From Discostella pseudostelligera (lineage: Eukaryota > Bacillariophyta > Thalassiosirophyceae > Thalassiosirales > Thalassiosiraceae), in the NCBI GenBank assembly GCA_036940085.1, contig JALLBK010000282.1, positions 1 through 15,918 on the forward strand: a stretch of DNA of 15,918 nt, given 5' to 3'. The position numbers were made by a program, and so were the translations under genes. Below, one piece after another: positions 7,191 to 15,918 of this stretch. Each line of letters opens with the position of its first letter. Within the stretch, counting starts at the first letter, position 1. The notes below the pieces were generated by a model. It ran no database searches. It was not told the DNA's origin and was given only the letters and a program-made list of their open reading frames with translations.

Positions 7191-8951
7191 TCAGAATGCA
7201 AAAGGATCGGATCGCATGGGATCAAACGAATTGATCTTTGGCTTTTGGGGCGCTCCACTCGACGGGCCTCCAACAGAAACTGACCCGGATCCTCCTTGAG
7301 AAACAAACTGCTGGGATTGCCATTGCTGCTGCTGTGATATCGGCGAGGCCATTCCTACGGAGGCTTGAGACATTGGTGACATGAATTGACTTGTTGAAAG
7401 TCCTGTGTATCCTCCAATAACCGATCCACCCATAGTCGATGATCCTCCAAAGGCGTCTTTGTAATCGTCCCAAGTGGGTGGTGGAGGGACGGCAAAGGAT
7501 ACATCCGAAGAAGGCAATCCACCAGAAGCGTTCCGAGGTGTGACCTGAGGGGATGGCATCACCCCTACGCTGCCCCATGGTTGTTGAACGTATTGTGAAT
7601 GAAAAGTTGGATCATAGTATCGGGGCTGGGTCTGGACGTGGGCATGCGGCTGGGGCTGTTGATTGAGATACATTTGTCCAGGATTTAGTTGATTCGAGGA
7701 CATGGCCGGTTGTACAGGGGGGGCTCTAGCTCTATCACTCATCCACGCAGTGTTCACCATGAATGATGCAGTTGTAGCATCATCGTCTAAAACTGAAACG
7801 TCTGATGCATTCTCTTTTGAGACGCTAATCTGCGTCATTGCCTTAGCCACGTCGTCGACACCAAAGTCAATCAAATTGTCTTCCACAATAGGTTGCAGTT
7901 GCGTTGCTGTGTTTCCTTCCTTCGCATACCGATTGCTTTTGTCATGGCTCCGCCCATTGCCATTATGGGAAGCATTCTCTGTGAAGGAACTGCGAGGGGG
8001 CGAATGCTTCTCCTCCCATTCTTTCAACGATGCATTCGTGGCGATATTCATCATGCGTTGTTCTTCCGACTCACTCCTGGGACTCATGGCCTTGTATTCG
8101 TCTTTCGAAATACCATGCCCATTACTGCGCATATCATACGGAGATCGCTGCTTGGACTTATCAAAGTAATACTGGTCGACCATTCGTCCTTTCGGCGCGT
8201 TCTTGAAAGTCTCCGTTCCGCTATCCAACCGCAAAAGCCCCCACCGACTGACTTTAGCCCACATACTTTCTGTACCTAATTCGAACACGGCAGGCATGCT
8301 GAAGTAGCTTAGGCCATCCACACTTAAATCATACTGCCGAAATTTGCCACCATTTTCATCAATGACCATGTTCTTGGCCCCCATCGGAGTGCGCGCGTAG
8401 CAACGGATATCAATGCGATGAGCTCCATTGAACTCCGAGTCGGGAAGATCAAAACCACGATGGAATGACGCACTGAATGGATTGAAGATCTCATCCTTCA
8501 CTGGCTGGTGACGATAGATTTCTCGCGAATTTACATACAAGTGCGCCTTGCCGGTGAGGAGGCTCCAAGAAAGAATAATTTCATGTTCCCTGCCTCGGCA
8601 TTCCACGCCCTTCTTAAAATCAGCAGAGTATGGCACGATGCTGCCACTATCATTAGAAGAGTCGCCGATGTAGTTCTCGTTGGCATCGAATAGGTGAGGA
8701 AAGACGGCGGAGGGGTGGGCGAAACCAAATTTCCAAATGAGCTTGCGTTTTGAAAAGTCGAAGTGCCGTCCCTTCGATTCGACGGAGAAATCCACTTGGT
8801 AGGGGATGGGGAAGACTCGATTAGGGAGCTGCATCGAGGAATAAGCGCTGCGGGACTTGTAATGATCGCCGGTGGTCGGGGAAGGTGGCAAAGATGACGA
8901 CGAATCAATTATCGGGGGAGGCGGATCTTTTGCTTTGCTCTTTGCAGGCAT
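7191..8951 (-). CDS. Conserved-looking protein with FAIM1-like domain and disordered tail
   Basis: A single exon of 586 residues starting MPAKSKAK. The frame stays open for 90 codons further upstream, but that part is made of promoter motif block B, so the ATG at 8951 is preferred. Residues about 50-245 look folded and beta-rich. The pattern HEIILSW-x4-GKAHLYVNSREI (123-145), followed by AHRIDIRCYA and YDLSVDGLSYF (178-217), resembles the repeated beta-layout of Fas apoptotic inhibitory molecule 1. This is a weak match made by eye. Residues 250-586 are low-complexity and rich in Ser, Gln, Pro and Gly. They include LIDFG (360-364) and a terminal FDPM-x3-DPF, short motifs reminiscent of clathrin or AP2 adaptor-binding peptides. 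An endocytic or scaffolding role is only a suggestion. The gene follows the SET gene's 5' end by about 100 bp on the same strand. Confidence 0.78.
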   Translation of the reverse strand: MPAKSKAKDPPPPIIDSSSSLPPSPTTGDHYKSRSAYSSMQLPNRVFPIPYQVDFSVESKGRHFDFSKRKLIWKFGFAHPSAVFPHLFDANENYIGDSSNDSGSIVPYSADFKKGVECRGREHEIILSWSLLTGKAHLYVNSREIYRHQPVKDEIFNPFSASFHRGFDLPDSEFNGAHRIDIRCYARTPMGAKNMVIDENGGKFRQYDLSVDGLSYFSMPAVFELGTESMWAKVSRWGLLRLDSGTETFKNAPKGRMVDQYYFDKSKQRSPYDMRSNGHGISKDEYKAMSPRSESEEQRMMNIATNASLKEWEEKHSPPRSSFTENASHNGNGRSHDKSNRYAKEGNTATQLQPIVEDNLIDFGVDDVAKAMTQISVSKENASDVSVLDDDATTASFMVNTAWMSDRARAPPVQPAMSSNQLNPGQMYLNQQPQPHAHVQTQPRYYDPTFHSQYVQQPWGSVGVMPSPQVTPRNASGGLPSSDVSFAVPPPPTWDDYKDAFGGSSTMGGSVIGGYTGLSTSQFMSPMSQASVGMASPISQQQQWQSQQFVSQGGSGSVSVGGPSSGAPQKPKINSFDPMRSDPFAF

Positions 8952-9011
8952 GCAGTGCAAAAGCGCTCGAAGAGGCTCGACGGAAGAAGGATGGAACCAG
9001 CAGCCTCCAGC

Positions 9012-9107
9012 GGCGCGCCAAAATCCAAACTTCAGCCGCCTCCCGCCAAAATGCTCACTCCTCCCGCCAAATAACTGCCACGTGTAAGGTCTTTGAGTCG
9101 AGTCGTC
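9012..9107. promoter_or_regulatory. Repeated composite promoter motif, block B
   Basis: On the plus strand, GGCGCGCCAAAA lies at 9012-9023, CTCCCGCCAA at 9040-9049 and 9061-9070, CCACGTGTAA at 9078-9087 and AGTCGAGTCGTC at 9096-9107. Read toward the downstream minus-strand gene (ATG 8951), this is the same set of words as block A: GACTCGACT, TTACACGTGG and two E2F-like TTGGCGGGAG sites. All lie 61-156 bp upstream of the start codon, a plausible promoter or 5' leader distance. Confidence 0.65.
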
Positions 9108-9291
9108 AGATGTCAGGTGGACATCGTACGATGTTGCATCCTGCCTTCCCACCCGGCAACCAGTAATATCCAGTTCATGCAGATAATAATATATGTTCTT
9201 TGCTTTGGATAATGTATTCAATCAACTCTCTATTATGCTCCTGACCGCAAAACAACATCATGCAACTCTGCGTTGTCAAAAAATGAGACAA

Positions 9292-11270
9292 TCATTCGCT
9301 AACATCGTACCTGCCCTTCAATCTCTTGAATATGCTCCACTCTCTACCGGGAAACTTCTTAAGCAACTCTATCATTTCATCAACTTTGTCGGGTTCCTTT
9401 TCCTTAACTAATTGTAGACACATATCAACAGGTGTGAGCTTCTCATAACCAGACGGTGCTTCTTTCTTCTGCGGGGGCGCTTCGGTCCATATTCTCCATG
9501 TTCGACTCTCGTCATGTATTCGTAGAGTTAGCCCACCCCTGGGGGCTGAGTATGCCTTTTGCAATAGTTCATCAGCAGTATCAAAGTCTTTCTTCTTTCG
9601 AGCTTTATCACGCTTTGAAAGCAATTGCATTACATGATCTGAATCAACCATTGCATCGCTCTTTGGATTGGTGGGTATTTGCCTCCAAGGTTTGAGGTTT
9701 CCCCATCGACCCTCCCCCTTGATGTCTGATACTGCTTTCGGCACACCGCCGTGCTTGGTATCAGTCCACCACAGCTTGAGCCGATCATCCAAATGGACAC
9801 CAAAGTCGTCCTTCAGCTTCTCACGGAGTTTATCACTCATTTTGTAGTTGTTCTGACGACGTTGTCCGTCACGGTTTTGAATGATGCTCTCTATCTCTTT
9901 CAATTCATCGTCTTTCAAGTTGTACCACATGTCTCCTTCTCCATCTTTATCTTTATCGTTGGCCCGTTTCCATTCAGTTGGAATGGATGATTTCGTCTTG
10001 GATTTTGGTCTTGTTTCATTTTCATACCAATCGTCATTTCCCAAACGTCCGCCTCTTGAACCCTCGCGTTGCTTCGACTCTTGAACATCCTCTCTTACAT
10101 AGAGTGTCGCACCATTCATTGGATAGTTCCTCATCTCACGTATTGCTACCTTTGCCATTGACGGTGTTTCAAATTGAACGATACCACACTTTTTCGATTT
10201 GCCCGTATTCTTGTCAATATTCACAGATGCAAACACAACTTCTCCAGCAATGCTCTGCTTGAAATGATCTTTGAGCTGATGAATGCATGGAAAATCGCAA
10301 GTGAGAATTTATCTGACGTATAATCAAACGATGCAATGAAGCAGCTGTGTCTTACGTCTTTCCATGTAGCTTCTTCGGGTAAACCCTGCACAAAGACTCT
10401 TGTGCCTTGAAAATCTTCCCTGAATGATGTTGCATCCCCTCCACTTCTGGATCGATTTATCGGAGGCGTACGAGCAGTTGTTGTATTCGGATCAAAATCA
10501 TCATCGTCGAGATCGTTGTCATCATAGTCACCGTCGTCGTCACTTTCTTCCTCATAATCCTCGTCGTCGCCCCACTCATCGTCACTTTCTTCCTCTCCAT
10601 CCTTGGCAAAGACAAGGTTCTTCGGCCCCGTCTGTCTATTCAAGTTCTGCATCTTCTCTCGTTCGACTGTTTTTGCTTCGTTTCCCGCCTCGAGACTCTT
10701 CAGATGATTCACAAGTCCAGAAAGATCATCTTTCATTTCATTTTCGCTACCATGATCAATGTTGAACCGATCTTCATCACTACGCATTCTGTTTGATTTC
10801 TTCATTTCGTTCCTCTGTATCTTTGGACTCCTCCCAATTTTTCCAGGATTTATCTCTCCTGATTGCAATCGTTCCACTAGTTGGGCTTTAATACCCGATA
10901 CAACAAGACCACGTTGTCGTAATAGCTCTCGTAAGTCGGATACAGTCATTGAATTGTAATCTCTGTCCTCTTCTCGAATGGAATATTTGGTACTCATGAA
11001 TCGAGAGGCGTTGCATCTATGTGATGGTAGTAAAGAAATTCCATTGCTTGCAACCACTCTATTTTCCATGGCTGTAGTTACGATACTTGTCGAGGATATA
11101 ATATTATGTTGGCCTTTTATATTTGCGCGAAGAACATTGCGGAATGCCATCACGCCCACCCTCCTACTACTCCATCGCGACGGCGATGCGACGAGGAGTA
11201 CGAATGGCATGACGATGTTGATGGCTACTCGGAAGAATGAAGATGAAGAAGTTGGGGGACGACGCAGCAT
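9292..11270 (-). CDS. SAP-RRM RNA-binding protein, possibly organellar
   Basis: Two exons, 11270-10356 and 10275-9292, with an 80-nt GTAAGA/TCAG intron that cuts inside the RRM, encode 632 residues. The N-terminus is Arg/Ser-rich with few acids and a hydrophobic stretch at 12-28, so organelle targeting is likely. Met21 and Met41 are alternative starts, and Met41 begins a mitochondrial-like MAFRNVLRANIKG. A SAP motif lies at 108-142 (SDLRELLRQRGL, KAQLVERL), a highly acidic tract at 225-259, and an RRM at about 290-370 with RNP2-like RVFVQGLP (291-298) and RNP1-like KKCGIVQF (333-340). Two related modules follow, at about 432-477 and 520-568. Each has RD-x-(A)R then a D/AD-x-L helix and ends DRLKLWW or DESRTWRIW, recalling the C-terminal helical region of cysteinyl-tRNA synthetases. 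The protein probably binds organellar or nuclear RNA; targets cannot be inferred. It is divergent from the aminotransferase gene. Confidence 0.85.
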
Positions 11271-11483
11271 GAGTGTTGTTGGTAATTTCTATTGAGTGTT
11301 TTAGATGTACGTGCTTGGCCCGCTCAGAGAATCGATACTACGTCACCCACCACTACTCCGGTCAGCCATGGCCATGGTTACGTCTGATGGCCGGCCTGGC
11401 AGCTTGAGAGAGAGCTGAGTTGAGAGTGGAGAGGAGGCTGTAGGAGGCTGTTTTTTTGTGTGGCTGTGGATGGACCACCCCTG

Positions 11484-11639
11484 CCACGTGGAAGACGGAT
11501 GGAATATTATTTAGTCGAGTCAAAATCTTGTCTCCCGCCAAATATTTGCCACGTGGAAGAAAAAGAAGTCGAGTCGACTGCCTTCCGCTAAATCTCTTCC
11601 ACGTGGACAGCTCCGCCTCCACTCTCGCGCTCCCGCCAT
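11484..11639. promoter_or_regulatory. Repeated composite promoter motif, block C, in a divergent promoter
   Basis: CCACGTGG occurs three times (11484-11491, 11549-11556, 11599-11606). AGTCGAGTC occurs twice (11513-11521, 11567-11575). CTCCCGCCAA is at 11532-11541, with degenerate copies CTTCCGCTAA at 11582-11591 and CTCCCGCCAT at 11630-11639. The segments beginning at 11532 and 11582 align over about 27 bp, and the block B segment starting at 9061 aligns to both. The block lies 214-369 bp from the minus-strand ATG at 11270 and 48-204 bp from the plus-strand ATG at 11688, so it could serve either gene or both. Confidence 0.65.
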
Positions 11640-11687
11640 CCGCCATGCCATCCGCCAAACTCAAACTCCAAATCCAAACAATTCACC

Positions 11688-13123
11688 ATGACCATGGCGG
11701 CCGAAGGTAGCGTCGGCCCATCAAACCGTTCCATATCCGTTGAGAGCTTCAAGGTTATGGACGTCTTACGACGTGCCAATCAGCTCGAAGCTCAAGGACG
11801 CACCATCTATCACTGTGAAGTTGGCCAACCAGAGACGGGGGCACCCCCGCGCGTCGCCGAAGCTGCGATCGCTGCGTTATCGGAGTCAAGTAAGATGGGG
11901 TACACAGATGCGTTCGGTCTTCTTCCATTGCGTCAAAAGATATCGAATCACTACAGTGAAAAGTACGAGGGTATTCCAGAGGACAGAATAGGCCCTGATA
12001 GGATTGTGGTGACCACCGGATCATCGGGAGGATTTTTGCTTGCGTTCACCGCATGCTTTGATGTGGGAGATGTAATTGCTATTGCCAGTAGTGGATATCC
12101 CTGCTATCGCAACATATTGCAAGCCTTGGGATGTGAACTTGCTAATGTCCCCATCTCTGAAGACTTCAAACTTACTGCACGTGAATTGCGGAAGGAAATT
12201 CAACTCAGAGAAGAAGGTGGAAAGAAGAAGTTGAAGGGCTTGATTCTATCCAGTCCTAGCAATCCTACGGGGGCCATGTTGAGTGTTGACGAATTGAAAG
12301 AGTTATGTGAACTTTGTGAGCAGGAAAATATTCGATTTCTATCGGATGAGATCTATCATGGTGAGTATAATATCGTACCAGTTGAGAAGTTAACATTTCT
12401 CAATGATCGTCTACTGATTTTCACAAATCGTTTCCAAAGGAATCACTTACGGAAAGCAAGAGGCGACGGCACTCTCATTTTCATCCACCGCTATTGTCAT
12501 CAACTCATTCTCGAAGTATTATTCCATGCCTGGATGGCGACTTGGTTGGATGGTTCTTCCGCCGGATCTCATTGATGTGGTCAATGTTCTGCAACAGAAC
12601 ATGTTCATTAACGCACCAACTATTTCGCAGGTAGCCGCCATGCAGTGTTGGGAAGCTGAGACGATTGAGGAGTTGGAAAAGCATGTGGCAAAATATCGTG
12701 CTTCGAGAGAGTACATATTGAAAGAAATGGAGCATTTACAAGAGATTCCAGCCAGGAATGTAGCTCCTGCCGATGGAGGATTTTACGTGTATGTAGACTT
12801 GGATGATAGAAATGTGTGCATGTCGAGTGGGTTAGGGAGCACAGAAATGTGTAGGCAATTGCTGGAGGAGGAAGGAGTTGCCTTCACGCCCGGGGTGAGT
12901 TAAATGATTCTTAAAACCATTTGTGTATGTAGCAGGTCGTCTCACCACAATATGCTAATGCATCCCGCAATAGACCGACTTTGAGGATCCAAGCAACAAC
13001 TTGGGTGATCGTAGATTTCGAATTAGCTACGCAGGTGGGACAGACACAGTGAGAATGGCAATGGAAAGGTTTCATCAGTTTTGGCCAAGGTGGCGGAAGC
13101 TGGTAGAAGTTGCTAAAGAGTAG
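11688..13123 (+). CDS. PLP-dependent class I/II aminotransferase, bacterial type
   Basis: Three exons, 11688-12360, 12440-12894 and 12974-13123, with two 79-nt introns (both GTGAGT donors; acceptors AAAG and ATAG), encode 425 residues, normal for fold-type I aminotransferases. The start ATG has a good CACC context; Met3 is a second option. Motifs in order are EVGQPETGAP (44-53), GYTDAFG (71-77), TTGSSGGF (109-116), SNPTG (191-195), SDEIYHG (219-225; Asp220 pairs with the pyridine nitrogen and the first intron splits Gly225), NSFSKYYSMPGWRLGW with Schiff-base Lys250, APADGGFYVY, and near the C-terminus RRFRISYAGG, whose Arg binds the substrate carboxylate. The enzyme transfers amino groups between amino acids and 2-oxoacids. 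Wording throughout resembles alphaproteobacterial aminotransferases, suggesting an endosymbiotic or lateral origin with introns gained later. No obvious targeting peptide is seen. The donor amino acid cannot be read from sequence. Confidence 0.92.
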
Positions 13124-13225
13124 TGCAAGAAGCTAAAAAGTAATATGTTACTTTAGCTTAATCATACTCAAGGAATGAGACATCCGCTAGAACAACTTCA
13201 TAGATGGAGCAATATAGCAATGCTT
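13124..13225. other. Short convergent spacer
   Basis: Only 102 bp separate the TAG of the aminotransferase gene (plus strand) from the TGA of the TMEM185-like gene (minus strand), so the two 3' untranslated regions probably overlap. No other element is seen. Confidence 0.5.
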
Positions 13226-15282
13226 TCATACTATGGGGGCCTCGCTTCCACCCCACCGGGCTGTTACCGCCATTGATTTTGGAGGTGTTGGTGAGTGGTA
13301 GTTATCTTCCCGATGTAAATACGGTAGCTCGTCTTCGTCATACACTGGGTAGCAACAGCATGGACCGCAGAGTTCGATGCTGAGCCGTTCTGCATCCTCA
13401 ACATTGAGTGGTTCGTATCTGAAGTGGAGAGTGAACAAACGCAATGAGTGAGTTGAAAGAGTAATTAGTAGTCCGCTGCTGAGTTAACTCACTTTATATC
13501 GCCAAACATTGGTATCACTACAGCTCCCCGGCTCAAGACACTGGTCCAACCATTTGCCTCGAGCCTTAGTCTCATTGGTAAGACTGATGATTGACCGCCA
13601 TATTTCAGTAGTCGATCGAATTCATCCCTCGTCACCAAATATGCCCCGAAACCCGCAAGTCCCACCACTATTGGTGCGAGTATGACGTTGATGAGAAGTA
13701 AATCCAGCTGTATTGCTTCCGGCAATACCACAGCATCTCCCATAATCGCCGCAAGGATGATTGCTAGGAATGACGATGTCGAATAGAATACTCCTGCTGT
13801 CAGTTGAGATTCGGTCAGCTTGTAGAAGCCAATCTGATGCCCGTAAATAATATGTATCAATATCCCTGATATGATTGATAGCATTGCTATAATAACCAGA
13901 ACGATATGGCTCGTTGGAATGATATCCCCCATCCCATAGTCCGCTCTCAGAACCGACAATATCATAGCCGTGAAAAAAAGAACCCATATAACCGAATGAA
14001 GAAAATGCTGCGATTTGCAAACGATTCCATTGCCGATGAATATGATCGCCAATATCCACAGCGGAATGTATGTCTCCGCTAGACTTATGGAATACGGTCT
14101 GCATAGACGTATGAAGAGTAGAATCTCAAAAATGAAAATGACAAAGCAAAGCACGCCCGTCTTTAGACCGAATTTGAGCGAACGTTGCAATAAGGGAAGG
14201 TATTCCACTCGATCGAGGTGATCGGTAGAATCTTGTCGCTGTCGATTATCATTGGCCTCCGATATGAAGTTGGATAATGCCCGCGCGGATAGAATGTGCA
14301 TTAAGACTATGCCTCCGTGGGAGATCCACGCGGGGAGAAATATTGCCCAGTAGGGCAATGATCCCAATTTACTCGTCCACCGAGCGGTGCCGAGAAACAC
14401 AGATATGGAAAATCCGGCGGTCAAGATAAGCTTTCATTTCAACAAGAATGAGAGGTTCGGGGGTGGTGATCAACTGTTGGGTCATAAACTTCACACCATG
14501 ACAAAAACAATAGACAAACTTACCCAGCAATATGTGATGGGTTCCAGCACAGTCAGCGCCGCCTGTCGAACCGCAAAGACTTCCTCTGGCACCTCAATTA
14601 ACGTCCCCCCATAATCTCTATACCGTCCATGCGCTCCCCCCACCACAAAGTTGTGATGTCCTTGCGCTACCTGATTCTGATGCAGTCGATGACTGTAATC
14701 GGCATGCAACTGCTTTGGTGGGGGTAATTCCCCCGGTTGTAATCCCCCTCCTCCTACCTCGCCTGACATGCCACCGCCACCTCCTCCCACTAATTGTCCG
14801 TCCATATTATTATTACCAGCACCTGGAGGGTACAACGCGGAGGAATCCGAACTATCCGTGCTATCAGTATTCACCATTAAATTATGTGTCCGTGCATAGT
14901 CTCTCGATTCCGATGGCAATGATGGTGGTATTGTTCTATCCCTAGGTGAAGCAGTAGTAGCATAAAAGTTTGTCTGCCGCGGTGATGGACCACCACCCCA
15001 GCTGCTAGTCGTCGTCGCTCCTAAGCCATCTTCGTTAGTATTGATAGTTAGATGCTGAGCGTGGTGGTGATGGTGGCGTTGGTGTTGATGGTGATGCTGC
15101 GGATGGTGCATGCTTGTATTCGTCGAATTATTAGACGGCGTCTTGCCCGACGACGACGACGACGGTGATAAACTTCTCGATGCAGTTGTTGTCGGTATTG
15201 TTTGATAGTCAAATGCAAGGCTAGATGAAATAATGGAAGGTGGAATTATTAGTGGATCGAGCTCTGTCGTGTCCTTGTCCAT
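13226..15282 (-). CDS. TMEM185-like multi-pass membrane protein
   Basis: Three exons, 15282-14524, 14430-13493 and 13418-13226, with introns of 93 nt (GTAAGT/AAAG) and 74 nt (GTGAGT/TCAG), encode 629 residues. The first about 245 residues are hydrophilic and low-complexity: a Ser/Thr-rich lead, a His-rich run at 59-77, and Gly-rich segments near 160-185. The intron falls in the first membrane segment (about 246-268). Further hydrophobic segments lie at about 279-302, 343-362, 369-389, 396-415, 425-449, 462-483 and 494-519, giving roughly eight spans. Segments such as LPYWAIFLPAWI, FVIFIFEILLFIRL and YIPLWIL match the rhythm of the TMEM185/Tmemb_185A family, a eukaryotic family of poorly known function. 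The C-terminal tail is hydrophilic with a GPCCCYP cluster that could be palmitoylated. Family membership is by eye and moderately sure; the gene structure is firmer. Confidence 0.78.
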
Positions 15283-15918
15283 CCAACATGCAGATGATGA
15301 TAATATTGTTGCTGATGGCGAAATTGTTGATAGTTTGGGTGTGACAACAACTGAGACATTGCCGAAGAAATAATGCTGGGCAGTGTTAACAGATCATTCC
15401 TCCGCCTCTATGTCGATACATTCAATTGTTATTGATGTTAATGGCGTTGGTATGTTGGATGGTGGTCCGTCGGTGAAGGATATGGATATGGAAGGGTGCT
15501 GTAGCTAGCGGTAGGTTGCATAACTTGGGGTCAAATGAATTCAACGGCATTGGCAAGCTAGCAGTCAGCAGTGGTAGGAGTAGGTAGGAGAGGAGTTGTT
15601 GTGGTTGTGTTGATCTTGTTGGCCTGTTTCTGTTTGTTGCTTGTTTGTTGTTTTGCTCTTTTTGTGGCGGCATTTTATCGTTGTGCGAAAAGAGAGGGAG
15701 TGCACATGCACCTTCTGCACATCGGAATCAATATTTGAGTGAGATGGCATCCCTTTTCTCTTTTCTCATCTAAAGTAGATTCAACCTCCCATGTCACAAC
15801 GCGTGGCTCACCCTATCAACTATTCCTACGTGAAGAATGTGCCATTGTAAACAAAAGGTCATTTGAAGTTGCGTAGCATCGTCATTTTTGTGAGAGGGTC
15901 GGCGGAGAGGTGGTATCG
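15283..15918. other. Upstream region of the TMEM185-like gene; no gene seen
   Basis: No coding region is supported. An 83-residue open frame on the minus strand (15673-15422) is Asn/Gln/Thr-rich and unlike a folded protein. The plus strand is T/G-rich around 15590-15665, so the minus-strand leader would be CAA-rich, a common composition for unstructured 5' leaders. None of the E2F-like, G-box or AGTCGAGTC words of blocks A-C was found here. Confidence 0.45.

Noticed and set aside
8952..9221. N-terminal 90-codon extension of the FAIM-like protein
   Set aside because: The frame is open, but it translates motif block B (for example the FGGR and FGG words come from GGCGGGAG sites), has no domain-like character, and a good ATG follows at 8951.
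15422..15673. 83-residue minus-strand open frame upstream of the TMEM185-like gene
   Set aside because: Asn/Gln/Thr-rich low complexity with no folded-domain signal; more likely leader or intergenic sequence.
1..15918. tRNA, rRNA, CRISPR array, transposase, retroelement or viral gene
   Set aside because: Both strands were read for these and none was found. The short direct repeats at 362-447 lack the regular spacers of a CRISPR array, and no integrase, reverse transcriptase or transposase motif is present.

Overview
This is nuclear DNA from a compact protist genome, most likely a diatom or other photosynthetic stramenopile. Six protein genes are packed at about 2.7 kb each. Eight GT-AG introns of only 72-122 nt can be placed by reading frame. 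The proteins carry long Ser/Gln/His/acid-rich disordered stretches, and the families present (sepiapterin reductase, SET, SAP-RRM, TMEM185-like) are eukaryotic. The taxonomic call is an inference from style, since no marker gene is present.

Layout. 1-698: no convincing gene; A/T-rich short repeats (362-447) and a striking long inverted repeat (547-644). 699-1790 (+): two-exon sepiapterin reductase. 1791-2210: intergenic, with a block of repeated promoter-like motifs (block A). 2211-4868 (+): single-exon 885-aa multi-pass membrane protein of unknown family. 5116-7090 (-): three-exon protein with two SET/post-SET halves, each on its own exon. 7191-8951 (-): single-exon 586-aa protein with a beta-rich N-terminal domain (weakly FAIM1-like) and a disordered Gln/Ser/Pro-rich tail, preceded by motif block B. 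9292-11270 (-): two-exon SAP-RRM RNA-binding protein with a duplicated helical module. 11271-11687: divergent promoter containing motif block C. 11688-13123 (+): three-exon PLP-dependent class I aminotransferase resembling alphaproteobacterial enzymes. 13226-15282 (-): three-exon TMEM185-like membrane protein with a His-rich N-terminal extension. 15283-15918: no gene recognised.

The genes do not form an obvious pathway. The clearest link between them is regulatory. Blocks A, B and C reuse the same three words in the same cyclic order: CTCCCGCCAA (its complement TTGGCGGGAG is E2F-like), CCACGTG (G-box/E-box core) and AGTCGAGTC. They lie upstream of the membrane protein, of the FAIM-like gene, and between the SAP-RRM and aminotransferase genes. 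This recurrent composite element and the long hairpin upstream of the sepiapterin reductase gene are the features least explained by ordinary annotation.
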